Source of the DNA: Lithobates sylvaticus
Taxonomy: Eukaryota; Chordata; Amphibia; Anura; Ranidae
NCBI GenBank assembly: GCA_028564925.1
Contig: CM053028.1
Span: 629,448,995-629,512,994 of the forward strand
DNA length: 64,000 nt
Direction: 5' to 3'
The notes below the pieces were generated by a model that was not told the DNA's origin, did not search any database, and saw nothing but the letters and a program-made list of their open reading frames with translations. The position numbers were made by a program, and so were the translations under genes. Positions 19,990 through 31,385 of the stretch are shown in pieces. Position 1 is the first letter of the stretch. Every line of letters begins with the position of its first letter.

Positions 19990-21024
19990 ATGGAATCGAG
20001 CCGACGCGGCTGCCTGCGGGCAGCGCTGGCATGCGCTGCCAGCGCCTCACTGGGGCGCTGCCCTGGGAACGGCATCGCCGATCGCCTTTGCACAGCCGGC
20101 AGGCGGTGCCTATCCGTCCAAGCCGCTGCGCATGGTGATTCCCTATCGGCGGGGGGGGCGGCACGGACATCATCGGCCGCATCATGCCCCTAGCAACTGA
20201 GCCAGGCCTGGGGCCAGCCCGTGGTGGTGGAGAAACCGGCCGGGCTCCAGCGGCATCATTGGCGGCGACGTGGTGGCCAAGTCGGCGCCCCGATGGCTAT
20301 ATACGCTGCTGCTGGGGATCACGGCCATGATCCAGTCGCCGGCGCTGTACGCCAAGATGCCTTATGACGTGCTCAAGGACTTTGCCCCCGTATCTCAGGT
20401 GGCCCGTGTCCTCGGACCTGTTCGTGGTGCCGCGCGACGTGCCGGCCACGACGCTGCAGGAGTTCATCGCCCTGGTCAAGGCCCATCCGGGCAAGTACAG
20501 CAACGGTAACTACGGGCAACGGCACCTCCTCGCACATGCATGGCGAGCTGCTGCGTGCCCGGGCCGGGCTGGATCTGGCGCTGATTCCCTACAAGGGCGC
20601 GGCCGCCGCTGGTCAACGATGTGCTGGGCGGACAGCTGTCGTCGGCTTTCATCGACGTGTCTTCGGCCAATGCGCACCTGAAGTCGGACAAGATCCGCAT
20701 CCCCCCCCCCGCCTGGCCATCACCGGCATGCAGCGCCATCCGGCGCTGCCCGAGGTGCCCACCTTTGCCGAGCTGGGCTGGCGGGCTTCGAGGCCAATGG
20801 CTGGTTCGCCACCTTCGTGGCGGCGGGAACCCCCCGGCCCATCGTGGACAAGCTCTCGGCCGAGGTGCGACGCATCGTGGCCTCGCCCGAACTCAGCGGG
20901 CGCCTGGCGGCCATGGGGCTGCGCCCGGTGGGCGGCACGCCGAGAGGAGCTGTCAGCGGCCATGGCGCGCGACCTGCCGCGCTGGGCGCGCATCGTCAAG
21001 GATGCGGGAATCAGGCTGGAGTAG
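19990..21024 (+). CDS. Tripartite tricarboxylate transporter substrate-binding protein (Bug/TctC family)
   Basis: Periplasmic binding protein of about 340 codons. ATG 19990 has an excellent RBS (aaggagaaag region). The signal peptide MESSRRGCLRAALACAASAS is followed by PSKPLRMVIPY and a Gly-rich GGxxDIIGRIM loop, VVVEKPAG, GYTLLLGITAMIQSPALYAK, MPYDVLKDFAPVSQV, FIALVKAHPGKYSNGNYG, LIPYKGA, VLGGQLSSAF, TFAELG and a C-terminal AAMARDLPRWARIVKDAGI. This is the standard Bug fold, binding carboxylates or other small ligands. As is common in this family, no TctAB membrane partner is adjacent. A 10-base C run at 20700-20709 is probably inflated. Confidence 0.9.
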
Positions 21025-22511
21025 CAGGCACTGCGCGTGCCCGCGCCTGTGCCCCGTCTTCGCTGTCGCCAGTTGCCCTGGCCCGGCGGCAGGGGCTGTG
21101 GCCAGGCAGGCTGCGGCGGCCGCAGCTGCTCCAGCACACGGCTGAGCCGCAGCACGCCCAGGTCGTCAAAGCGCCGGCCCGCGATCTGCACGCCGATGGG
21201 CAACTGCCCGTCATGCCCGCAGGGCACGGACGCGGCGGGCTGCTCGGACATGTTGTAGGGCACGGTGAAGGCAATGTGCTCCACGGTCGCAGCGGGTCGT
21301 TGGTGGGGCTGGGCAGGTGGGCCGGGAAGGCCGTGTGATGGGCGCCACGGGGGACAGCACATAGTCGAAGGCCGCCGTGGCCCGCACCGTGGCCACGCGC
21401 AGCAGGTGCGAACTGCTGGCTTGCCACGAATCAGAGGCTGGGTGGCGGTGATGGACCCGGCACTGTCGGCCCAGTCGCGGATGAAGGGCAGGACCACGCG
21501 GCGCTGGGCGTCCGGGAGCAGCGACTGCATTTCCACATGCGAGCGCATGCGCCAGAAAATGGTCGAGGCCGTCGAGCATGTCGCGGGTGAGCCAGGGCTG
21601 GATGATCTCGATATGGGCACCGGCCGTTTCCAGCCAGGCCGCAGCCTGCTCCACCACGGCACGCACGCGCGGCTGCAGGGGCAGGCCGCAGCCGGCATCC
21701 AGCAGCAGGCCTATGCGCAGGCCGCGCACCTGGGCGGGGTCCATGTCGAAGCCGCTCCAGGCAATGTCCTGGTGCGGCAGGCCCATGCTGTCGCGCGCAT
21801 CGGGCAGGGACAGGGCCTTCATTTTGTAGCATCAGCGCGGCATCGGCCACGCTGCTCGTCATGGGGCCGGCGCAGCGGCCGGTGTAGGGCGGGTCGATGG
21901 GCACGCGGCCCAGGCTGGGCTTGAGGCCGAAGATGCCGCACCAGCCTGCGGGCAGGCGGATGGAGCCGCCAATGTCCGTACCCACATGCAGCGGCCCGTA
22001 GCCGGCCGCCGCAGCGGCGCCCGCGCCTGGCTGTGGAGCCGCCGGCGTCTTGTCCGGATCCCAGGGGTTGAAGGTGTTGCCGTGCAGCGAGGACAGGCCC
22101 GAGGACAGCATGCCGTAGTCGGGCATGGTGGTCTTGGCGAAGAGGATGGCGCCCGCTTCGCGCAGCCCGCGCGGCGGGCGGTGCGTCCAGCGGGGCGGCG
22201 ACCTGGGCGTGGCGGCCGTGCCACGGGGGTGGGGTCGCCGCGCGTGGCGATGTTGTCCTTGACCGTGGCGGGGACGCCGTCGAGCAGGCCTGCCGGCTCG
22301 CCGCGCAGCCAGCGGGCCTCGCTGGCGCGTGCCTGGGCCAGTGCGGCCTCGGGGCGCAGCAGGTAGGTGGCCGCCCAGGGCCGGCCTCCCAGCGCTGCAC
22401 ATGGGCCAGCAGCTCGTGCATGACCTCGACGGGCGAGAGGCTGCGCTCCCGGTAGGCGCGCAGCAGCGCATGGGCGGGTAGGTCGTGCAGGGCCTGTGTC
22501 GTTCCAGTCAT
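21011..22511 (-). CDS. Amidase signature family hydrolase
   Basis: About 480-500 codons, last gene of the leftward transporter operon. It starts MTGTTQALHDLPAHALLRAY at 22511. The amidase signature parts are readable: a VKDNIATRGD-like catalytic Lys stretch, AGAILFAKTTMPDYGMLSSG, HGNTFNPWDPDKTPGGST-like Gly/Ser loop, HVGTDIGGSIRLPAGWCGIF (catalytic cis-Ser/Ser region), LKPSLGRVPIDPPYTG and GPMTSSVADAALML. The C-terminus shows LPIGVQIAGRRFDDLGVL, then a basic tail; the stop is put at 21011-21013, which would overlap the end of the convergent Bug gene by a few bases. Hydrolyses an amide or peptide-like bond; substrate unknown. Confidence 0.85.
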
Positions 22512-22611
22512 CGCGGCTTCCTCGAGGTTGCGGTTCCAGCGGCAGATCTGCCGCAGTGTGGAACCGGGGCCACCGGCGCGCCTGTCGCCTGTGGCTCAGC
22601 CGGTGCGCGGT

Positions 22612-24131
22612 TCAGGTGGCCCAGGACAGTGCCGAAAGATCGTTGACGAAGATGGGCATGTCCTTCCACAGTCCGCGCAGGTTCTTGTTGGCCACGGTGA
22701 CCCATTGCGGCGTGTAGAGAGGAAGGCGTGCACGCAATCCTGGGCCAGCAGGCGCTGGGCATCGCCCAGCAGGCGCGAGCGGTCGGCGGGGCGCGAGGCG
22801 TTCTTGATCTTGTCGTACAGCTCGTTGAACTGGGACGACTGGTAGCCCCAGTAGTAATCGGGCTTGGCGAAGTTGCCCAGGTCGAAGGGCTCGACATGGG
22901 AGATCAGCGTCAGGTCGTAGTTGTTGAGGGTGTAGGTGCCCGACAGCCATCTGCGCCCATTCGACGTTCTGCAGCTTGGCGCGGATGCCGATCTTGGCCA
23001 GCTGCGCGGCAATCACCTCGCCGCCCTGGCGCGCGTAGGGCGTGGGCGGCAGGGTCATGGTCAGCTCCAGCGGGGTTCTGTGACGCCGGCCTCGGCAGCA
23101 GCGCCGTGGCCTTTTCCACGTCGAAGGGGTTGATGCCCGTGGTGTCACGTAGCCGAAGGCCGTGGGCAGCGTAGGTAGCCTGCCGATGGGCAGGGGCCGT
23201 AAGCCGTCGCCCGCGCCGTCGATCACGGCCTTGCGGTCGATGGCCGCGGCGATGGCGCGGGCGCACGCGCGCGTCGCCCAGGGGCTTGCGTGCGATGTTC
23301 ATGGCCAGGATGGTCTTGGCGCGCGAGCCGCTGACCACGACCTGGAAGCGCCCGTTGGCCTGGAACTGGGCCACGCTGCGCGGCGTCACGCGCGGAAAGG
23401 CATCGACGTCGCCAGCCAGCAGCGCCAGCGACCTGGGCCGCAGGGTCGGAGATGTAAGCGAAGCTGGCGCGGGCGACGAATTATGCGCAGGCCGGAGGCC
23501 ATGCGATGCTGCGGCCCAGGCCGTGAGCGTGACCCGAGGCGCCCTTGCTCCAGTTGCCCAACTGGTAGGGGCCCGTGCCCACGGGGCGCGTGGCGTTGGT
23601 GGCCGCGCTCTTGGGCTCGACGATGATGGACGTCGCCTGGCCGAGCACGAAGAGGAAGTCGGGATCGATGTCCTTGTTGATCACGACCCACGGTGTGGTC
23701 GTCCCACCCCACGCGCGTGGACAGGGAGGCGAAGGTCCGCCTTGTCCTTGTTGGTGCTCTTGTCGTCGCCCGCCCGGTCGAAGGAATACTTCACGCTGTG
23801 GGCCGTTGCAGGGCTCGCCGTTCTGAAAATCACGCCCTTGCGCAGGCGGAAGGTGTAGGTCTTGAGGTCGGGCGAGACCTCCAGCTCTCGGCCAGCAGCG
23901 GCGAGACGCTGCCGTCCGGGTTGATCTTGGTCAGCGTCTCGAACAGGTTGTAGTGCACGATCTCGCCGATGGACGATGCGGCGCCGGCCGTGGGGTCCAG
24001 CCCCGGGGCTCCAGCGTCATCGCCAGCGTGATGCTGTCCTTGCGGCTCTGGGCCAGCGCAGGCCAGGGCATCAGCAGGGGCAGGCCGGTCCAGGCAGCGG
24101 AGCTGGCCAGCAGGGAACGGCGGTTGAACAT
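22612..24131 (-). CDS. ABC transporter substrate-binding protein, peptide/nickel type (SBP_bac_5)
   Basis: About 505 codons. MFNRRSLLASSAAWTGLPLL with twin arginines and ending PALAQ is a Sec- or possibly Tat-type signal peptide. The family blocks are SITLAMTLEPRGWTP, IGEIVHYNLFETLTKINPDG, VSPLLAESW, the VGTGPYQLGNWSKGAS core motif, SRAKTILAMNIARKPLGDAR, TTGINPFDVEKATALL and LGNFAKPDYYWGYQSSQFNE. TGA at 22612. It is transcribed leftward, after the two ATPase genes and about 100 bp before the amidase, so the amidase may act on what this system imports. Ligand unknown (dipeptide, glutathione or other). Confidence 0.9.
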
Positions 24132-24254
24132 GAACAGGTCTCCGGAAATTCTTGCAGATGGTTCTCGGGCCGCTGTCTGCGGCCTGCAGCAGTGTTTTTA
24201 CACCACGGCGCACGGGGTGCGTGGCCCTGGGGGCCTGGTCCGCGCGGGCGGCCG

Positions 24255-24583
24255 TCAGCTTTCAGGCCCGATTGCTGCAGGGCGATGCGCGGCACGGCCC
24301 GGACCAGGTCGCCTGCGTATACGGGTGCTGCGGGCGTGGAACAGCTGCTGCGCGCGCTCCGCGCTCGACGATGCGGCCCTCGCTGAGCACGATGGCGTCG
24401 TCGCACAGTGCTGGACCCACGGCCCAGGTCGTTGGCTGATGAACAGATAGTGGACAGGCCCAGCTGCTGCTGCAGATCGTGCAGCAGGTTCAGCACCTGG
24501 GGCCTGCACTCGAGACGTCCAGCGCGCTCACGGGCTCATCGGCCACGATGAGGCGGGGCCGTGTGATCAATGCCGCGCAATGG

Positions 24584-24620
<37 letters not shown>

Positions 24621-25134
24621 GTACTTGTCCAGATCCTATGCGCGCGCAGGCCGACCTGTTCCAGCGTGGCGCGGGCCAGGTCGCGCCGGGCGGTGCGTTC
24701 GGGCGACGCAGGCTGTGCGAGCAGGGGTTCGCAGACGATGTGCTCCACCGTCATGCGCGGGTCCAGCGAGCCGTAGGGGTCTGGGAACACCATTGGAAGT
24801 CCGCGGCGTGCCGTCCGCAGTGCCTGGCGGCCCAACTGGTGCAGATCCTGGCCCAGCAGCCGCACGCTGCCGGCGCTGGGCGTGTCCAGCGCCATGACCA
24901 GGCGTGCCAGCGTGGACTTGCCCGAGCCCGACCTCGCCCACCACACCCAGGCTGCGCGCCCCGCCGTCAGCGTGAAATCCACGCCGCGCAGCGCATGCAC
25001 CTGCTCCGGCGCGCGCCACATGCGACCGGCGTGGCAACTGGTAGCTGCGGGCCAGGCCTGTCACTTGCAGCAGGGGTGTATCGGAGGCCGGTGGCGTCTG
25101 GACCGGTGGCGGCCTGGAGGGGGTGCCCTGTCAT
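24255..25134 (-). CDS. ABC transporter ATP-binding protein, OppF/DppF type
   Basis: Second ATPase of the importer. The ATG at 25134 overlaps the stop of the first ATPase (ATGA). After a poorly readable start the sequence shows [25 protein letters not shown], a [15 protein letters not shown] Walker [33 protein letters not shown] (the OppF-specific block) and a [13 protein letters not shown]-like Walker B. The signature LSGGQ is scrambled by base errors. The C-terminus [12 protein letters not shown] is typical of OppF. The stop (TGA, complement at 24255) is the best of two options. Confidence 0.85.
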
Positions 25135-26203
25135 GCGCATTCCTGTGCAGGCAGGCCCTGTGCAATGGCCTCGGGGCGCAGGCAGCGCACCACATGCGGC
25201 TGTGCCCAGGCCTGCAGGGATGCGGGCGTGGGTCCGCTGCAGGCGCTCCAGTACCACGGGGCGCGGGCGCTCGCTGTGGCAGGCCGGCTCGGTGAAGCTG
25301 CAGCGGCCCGCGAAGGCGCAGCCGGGGCCGGCAGGTCCACCAGCTCGGGCACGGTGCCGGCAATGGTGGGCAGCCGGGCCGGCGGCAGGCTGCCGGGGGC
25401 GGACAGGTCCAGCTGGGGCCTGGCCGCGAACAGGCCGCGCGTATAGGGATGGGCGCGGCGCGCGAAGATGGCCTCGGTCATGCCGCTTTCGGACCCACGG
25501 ATGCCGCCGTACTATGACCAGCAATCTTGCTCCACGATTCTGCGCGATCACGCCCAGGTCGTGCGAGATCAGCAGCAGGGCCATGGAATGCTCGGCCACC
25601 AGTTACCTGCAGCAGGTCCAGGATTTTGCTGCTGAACGGTCCACGTCCAGCGCCGTCGTGGGTTCGTCGGCAATCAGCAGGTCGGGCCCGCAGGCCAGGG
25701 CCATGGCGATGGTGATGCGCTGGCGCTGGCCGCCCGAGAACTGGTGCGGATAGTCGTCATAGCGCTGGGCCGCACGGGCAATGCCCACGCGCTCCAGCAG
25801 CGCCACCGCATGCGCGCGCGCGGGCCTGGCGGCCAGGCGCAGGTGATGGCGCAGCGGCTCGGCCACCTGGCGGCCGATGCCGTGCACGGGGTTCAAACGC
25901 CGTCCATCGGCTCCTGGAACACCATGGCCATGCGGTTTTGGCCGCGCAGGCGGCACAGCGCGTTCTCGTCCATGTCAGCAGCTCCTTGCCGTTGAGCTGG
26001 ATGCTGCCGTCCACCTGCGCATGCTCGGGCAGCAGGCCCATCAGCGCCAGGGCGGTCAGTGACTTGCCGCAGCCCGACTCGCCGATCAGGCCCAGCGTGG
26101 CGCCGCGCTCCAGGGATGAACTCCAGGTTCTGCACGGCGCGCGCGCGGCCCGCGCGGGGTCTGCAAGGTGATGGTGAGGCCGGAGACTTCGAGCAGGGGC
26201 AAT
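25131..26203 (-). CDS. ABC transporter ATP-binding protein, OppD/DppD type
   Basis: First ATPase of the importer, about 350 codons. It begins [19 protein letters not shown], apparently from TTG at 26203 just after the permease stop. Readable parts: [20 protein letters not shown] (Walker A), [18 protein letters not shown], a [12 protein letters not shown]-loop, [33 protein letters not shown] signature, [20 protein letters not shown] Walker B and a C-terminal [18 protein letters not shown], the cysteine-rich oligopeptide-transporter tail that may bind an iron-sulfur cluster. TGA at 25131 overlaps the next ATG. Confidence 0.9.
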
Positions 26204-26218
26204 GGGCGCGTGCCTTCC

Positions 26219-27143
26219 TCAGCGCTGGCGCGACAGGCGCGGGTCGAGCAGATCGCGCAGCCCGTCGCACAGCAGGTTGAGCCCGAGCACCGACAGCGCA
26301 ATGGCCCAGGCCCGGCCACACGGCCAGCAGCGGTTGCCTGGAACATGAGGGTCTGCGCCTCGCTGAGCATGCGGCCCCAGGAGGCCTGGGCGGCTGCGTG
26401 CCCAGGCCCAGAGTAGGACAGGGCGGCCTCGGCCAGAATGGCCAGCGCGAACTGGATGGTGGCTGCACCACCAGCACCGGCAGGATGTTGGCAGCACATG
26501 GCGCAGGTGATGTGGCGCGGCCATGGCCGCAGGCGCGTGCGGCCAGCAGTATTCGCGCCGCCCACACGGCCCCCCCCTTGGCCGATGCCCGCGTGTGCTG
26601 CGCGCGAAGGTGGGGATGTTGAAGATGCCGATGGCAATGATGGCGTTGACGATGCCCGCGCCGAACACGGCCGTGAGCATGATGGCGACAGCAGCGCGGG
26701 AAAGGCAAAGCTGAAATCGGCCAGCCGCATGATGGCCTCTTCCACCCAGCCCTGCAGGCTGCCGCGACCAGGCCCAGCGCCACGCCCATCGACAGCCCGA
26801 TGCCCACGGCAATCACGCCGACCAGGATGGAGCTGCGCGCGCCCAGGAACAGCAGCGAGGCCACGTCCCGCCCATAGGCGTCGGTGCCAGCCAGTGCAGG
26901 GCGCCGGTGCAGCCAGCTTGGCGTCCTGTCCATGTCCGTAGGCAGAGCCAGGCGTCCACCAGAAAGACAGCAGGGCCGTGAGCAGCAGCAGCGCGGTCAG
27001 CACCGCTCCCAGCAGGAAGCGCGGTGGCCCAGCATGCGCCGGCCCGCTCCGGCGGGCGCGCCCAGGGTGACGGCCCGCTGTGGGCCGGTGCCCGCTGGCG
27101 AGGTGGAGGGCGGGGGCGAAGGAGGGCTGTGCGGCTGGCTCAT
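26219..27143 (-). CDS. ABC transporter permease, OppC/DppC type
   Basis: Inner-membrane permease of about 308 codons. It starts MSQPHSPPSPPPSTSPAGTG with ATG overlapping the dppB-like stop. A first helix FLLGAVLTALLLLTALLSF is followed by HWLGTDAYGRDVASLL, the DppC signature, then GARSSILVGVIAVGIGLSMG and GLVAAA. Near the end LCDGLRDLLDPRLSRQR before TGA is typical. The EAA loop lies in the region around 26560 where errors scramble the frame. Works with the upstream permease and the two downstream ATPases. Confidence 0.85.
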
Positions 27144-28101
27144 ACGTCGCTGGCTTCGATGCGCGGATCAATGGCCGCGTACAGCACGTCCACGATGAAG
27201 TTGATGACCACCACCATGGCTGCCAGCAGCAGCACGCAGTTGCGCACCACGATCAGGTCGCGGTTGGCGATGGACTGGAAGATCAGCCGGCCCCAGGCCC
27301 GGCATGTAGAAACACGTTCTCCACCACGATGGTGCCGGCCAGCAACTGGGCGAACTGCAGGCCCATGACCGTGAGCACGGGAATCATGGCGTTGCGTAGC
27401 ACATGGCCCCAGAGCACGGCACGGCGCGACAGTCCCTTTGCGCTGGCCGTGCGCACGAAGTCTCGCGCAGCACCTCCAGCACGGCCCGAGCGCGTGATGC
27501 GCGCCAGGATGGCCGCCTGCACCACGGCCAGCGAGATGGCCGGCAGCACCAGCGCCTGCAGTGCCTGCAGCGGGGCCGCCGCCGTCGGCCTCGCTCCAGC
27601 CGGGAAAGCCGCCGGCGGAAAACCATTGCAGCTTCACCGAGAACACCAGGATCAGCAGATGGCAACCAGAAATGGGGATGCGATGCCGACCTGTGCCAGG
27701 CCCATGATGCCCCAGGTGCCCCCAGCGGTTGTGGCGCGATGCGGCATAGATGCCGGCGGCCAGTGCCAGCACGGTCGTGATGAGCATGGCCATCACGGCC
27801 AGCGCGCGGTGACGGCCAGCCGCTCCAGCACCAGCTCGCTGACCGGTGTGCTGTAGGCGTAGCTCAGGCCCATTGTCGCCGTGCAGCAGCCCCTGCAGCC
27901 ACTGCAGGTAGCGCTGCCAGGCCGGCTGGTCCCAGCCCCCAGTTGCACGGCCGAAGCGCGTGCACCGCATCGGGCGCGGCATCGGGACCCATCAGCGTCT
28001 GGGCGGCATTGCCGGCAGCACCTCCAGCACGCCGGAAAACCCACGGCCGATGCGCCCAGCAGCGTGGCTGCCAGCATCAGCAGGCGCTTGAGCAGAAAGA
28101 T
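27140..28101 (-). CDS. ABC transporter permease, OppB/DppB type
   Basis: First gene of the leftward importer operon, about 320 codons. Start near 28101: aggagc precedes FLLKRLLMLAATLLGASAVGF, where the start codon appears as ATC and is probably a misread ATG. Blocks: QYLQWLQGLLHGDNGLSYAY-like text, VMAMLITTVLALAAGIYAAS, LPAISLAVVQAAILARITRS, DFVRTASAKGLSRRAVLWGH (EAA-type loop), LRNAMIPVLTVMGLQFAQLL, GTIVVENVF and the terminal VINFIVDVLYAAIDPRI. TGA at 27140 overlaps the next ATG. Confidence 0.85.
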
Positions 28102-28676
<575 letters not shown>

Positions 28677-28680
28677 ACGC

Positions 28681-29317
28681 TCAGCCCTTGTCGCTCTCGG
28701 CCGTGGCCGGGCGTGCGGGCTTGGGGCGTGGCGGCTTGGTGGTGTGGATCAGCAAGGTTGCCTTGTCCATGTGCCGGCCTGCAGTTCGGGTTCGGGCCAG
28801 GCCTTGAGGGATGTGGGCGATGCTGTCCTCGATCAGCTGGCGCTGGTCGGGCGCGGTCTTCTTGAAACCCAGTTGGCGACTTCGGCCTTGTGGCCCGGAT
28901 GGCCTATGCCGATGCGCAGCCGCCAGTAGTCGGCGAGCCCAGCTGGGCATGGATATCGCGCAGGCAGTTGTGGCCACCGTGGCTGCCGCCGCGCTTGAGG
29001 CTTGACCTGGCTCGGGCTCGAAGTCCAGTTCGTCATGGACCCACGAGGACCTCCTCGGGCTGGATCTTGAAGAAGCGCGCCAGCGCGCCCACCGACTTGC
29101 CCGACAGGTTCATGTAAGGTCTGCGGGGGGGGGCTGCAGCAGCCAGGACGTTCGCCGCGCACGCTGGCACGGCATGAGGGCCGAAGTAGCTGCGCTCGGG
29201 CACCAGCTGACCTTGAGTTCGCTCGCTGCAGCGCATCAATCCACCAAAAGCCGCGTTGTGGCGGGTCTGCCTCATACTCCGGCCCGGGGTTGCCAGGCCG
29301 ACAAACAATTTGATCAT
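28681..29317 (-). CDS. pth: Peptidyl-tRNA hydrolase
   Basis: Releases tRNA from prematurely dropped peptidyl-tRNA. Starts [12 protein letters not shown] (consensus GLGNPG, with an apparent error), followed by TRHNAAF with the catalytic His, [48 protein letters not shown], the GGSHGGHN block, [33 protein letters not shown], and a C-terminal [20 protein letters not shown] extension. About 210 codons. TGA at 28681. Downstream of rplY in the same direction. Confidence 0.93.
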
Positions 29318-29375
29318 CGGGCGATTATCTCCATGGCTACGGCCGCAGAGGCGGCGAGGGAGCCTGCGCCTCCAT

Positions 29376-29405
29376 GCAAAAGGCCACGCGAGGTGGGCCT
29401 TTTGC
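29376..29405 (-). terminator. Hairpin between rplY and pth
   Basis: gcaaaaggcc (29376-29385) and ggccttttgc (29396-29405) form a 10-bp perfect inverted repeat with A/T tracts at both ends, as expected for a bidirectional or leftward rho-independent terminator or attenuator downstream of rplY. Confidence 0.6.
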
Positions 29406-29448
29406 AGGTTTGCGGCCAGCCGGGGCCACCGCAGGGATAAAGCCAAGA

Positions 29449-30090
29449 TTACTTCTTGCCCTTCTTGGCCGATGAGCGGCCGGGGGCTGCCACGGGAGCT
29501 GCCGATGCCATCAGAGCCACTTCGGGCAGCTTGATGGAGATCAGGGCGGGGTTCTTGTTGGAACCGCGCACCACGGCCCTTCACGCCGTTGGGCAGCTTG
29601 AGGCCTTGCAGGCCTCAGGGTGGACTTGGAAGTCAGGCCGCTCAGGTCCACGGTGATGAACTCGGGCAGTTGGGCGGGGCATGCACACCACGTCCAGTTC
29701 ATGGACCAGGGGGAGTGATCGTGCAGTTCTCGACCCTTGACGGCTGGGACTGTTCCATGCCTTCGAAGTGCAGCGGCACCTTCAGGTGAACCTTGGTCTT
29801 GTCGTCAACGCGCTGGAAGTCCACGTGCAGGATGAGCTGCTTGTAAGGGGTGGAATTGCACGTCGCGCAGCACGACCTTGGAGGTCTGGCCGTTTGACTT
29901 CCATGTCCAGGATGCTGGAGTGGAAGACACTTCCTTCTCAGGGGGCGTGCCACAGGGCGTTGTGATCGATTTCGATCAGTTGGGCTTCGGCAGCACCGCC
30001 GTAGACGATGCCAGGGGCCTTGCCCGATTTGCGCAGACGGCGGCTCGCACCCGTACCTTGCTTGGCGCGCTCAAAAGCGACGAATTGCAT
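29449..30090 (-). CDS. rplY: 50S ribosomal protein L25/general stress protein Ctc
   Basis: 5S rRNA-binding ribosomal protein, long Ctc form, about 213 codons. ATG 30090 ([20 protein letters not shown]) with RBS aggagtt. Blocks: [69 protein letters not shown], a C-terminal beta domain with [14 protein letters not shown] and [10 protein letters not shown], and the Ala/Lys-rich tail [11 protein letters not shown] at 29449. Encoded between prs and pth, the usual betaproteobacterial order. Confidence 0.93.
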
Positions 30091-30216
30091 AACTAACTCC
30101 TAGAATGGGCTGGACCGCGACAGCCTCATCCGTTGATAAAAGAAACGCCTGTCCGATGCGGACCAGGCTGCTCTTGCTGGTAGTCCCGGGTGGTCCTGAA
30201 ACCACTCCGGAACGCG

Positions 30217-30242
30217 CAAACCTCCCCGAAGGGAGGTTTGGC
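30217..30242 (-). terminator. Hairpin between prs and rplY
   Basis: gcaaacctcccc and gggaggtttg form a strong stem around cgaa (gcaaacctccccgaagggaggtttg). It sits in the roughly 175-bp intergenic region and could terminate or attenuate transcription into rplY. Confidence 0.6.
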
Positions 30243-30265
30243 TGGGTTCCGACCACAGGGCCGAT

Positions 30266-31236
30266 ATTTTATCAGAGAACAGGGCTCAGCACCGAATCAC
30301 CGGAGGAAATCCCGCTGGATCGTTGGGCAATCAGGGGTGCCACGGACAGTTGGCGGATCTTGCCGCAGGCCTGTGCCTCGGCGCTCAGGGGAATGGTGTT
30401 GGTCACCACGACTACTCGTCAGGGCGTTGCCGTTGCCGATGCGCTCGATGGCCGGACCCGAGAAGATCGGGTGCGTGCAGAGGCATAGACACTCATGGTC
30501 GCGCCGCGCTGCTTGAGCACTTCGGCCGCCTCACCAGCGTGCCGGCGTTGTCGATCATGTTCATCCATGATCACGCAGTTGCGCCGTCGATATCGCCGAT
30601 GACATGCATGACTTCGGAGACATTCGCCTTGGGGCGGCGCTTTGTCCGATGATGGCAGGTCGCAGTCCGAGCTGCTTGGCCAGCGCACGTGCGCGGACCA
30701 CGCCGCCGGACGTCAGGGGAGACGACGATCATGTCTTCGTATTGTTGTTCGTCTGGCGCAGATCGCCCAGCAGCACCGGCCGTGGCATAGATGTTGTCCA
30801 CGGGATGTCGAAGAAGCCCTGGATCTGGTCTGCGTGCAGGTCCATGGTCAGGACGCGCTCGACGCCCACTGCCTGCAGCATGTTGGCACGACCTTGGCCG
30901 TGATCGGCACGCGGGTGGAGCGCGGGCGGCGGTCCTGCGGGCGTAGCCGAAGTAGGGAATCACCGCGCAGATGCGCTCGGCCGATGCACGCTTGAGCGCG
31001 TCCACATGACCAGCTGTTCCATCAGGTTGTCGTTGGTCGGTGCGCAGGTGGATTGCAACGACGAAGACGTCGCGCCGTACGCACGTCTGCTGATCTCGAC
31101 GGCGACTTCTCCATCGGAGAAAACGACCCACGTCGGCTGCGCCCAGCGTGGTGCGGAGGTGCTGAACGATTTCAGTGGCCATGCCAGGATTGGCATTGCC
31201 CGGTGAAGACCATGATGTCAGGATTGATGAATGCAT
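30266..31236 (-). CDS. prs: Ribose-phosphate pyrophosphokinase
   Basis: Makes PRPP from ribose 5-phosphate and ATP for purine, pyrimidine, His and Trp synthesis. Readable blocks: [72 protein letters not shown]-like text (catalytic flexible loop), [29 protein letters not shown]-like PRPP-binding motif, and near the end [20 protein letters not shown] and GDSVLSLFSD. About 320 codons. Neither exact end is certain; the N-terminus has two frame slips around 31215 and the stop lies near 30266. Confidence 0.92.
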
Positions 31237-31285
31237 GAGCGCCCGCCCCAGTACCGATGGGTTTGCCTTGACTGCGAAAGACGTT

Positions 31286-31359
31286 TGGCAGGGGGAAGGA
31301 CTCGAACCTCGCAATGCCGGAATCAAATCCGGTGCTTTACCAACTTGGCGACTCCCCTA
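31286..31359 (-). tRNA. tRNA-Gln (TTG)
   Basis: On the minus strand aggggagtcgccaagttggt opens the acceptor and D arm, ccggatttgattccgg forms the anticodon arm (anticodon TTG) and ggttcgagtcc the T arm, ending ctgcca. Compared with the expected sequence a base is lost in the anticodon loop and others are altered in the acceptor stem. Sits between ispE and prs, its conserved place in Burkholderiales. Confidence 0.85.
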
Positions 31360-31385
31360 CCAGGCCTCTGCCGCAGGCAGACAGC

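Noticed and set aside
20649-21698. A 349-codon minus-strand frame overlapping the Bug-type gene
   Set aside because: Its left part is antisense to the Bug binding protein and its right part is the damaged amidase C-terminus; it is not a separate gene.
24255-28101. Nickel (Nik) transporter
   Set aside because: The components fit the general peptide/nickel family, but no nickel-specific residue pattern or nikR was seen and an amidase is linked instead.
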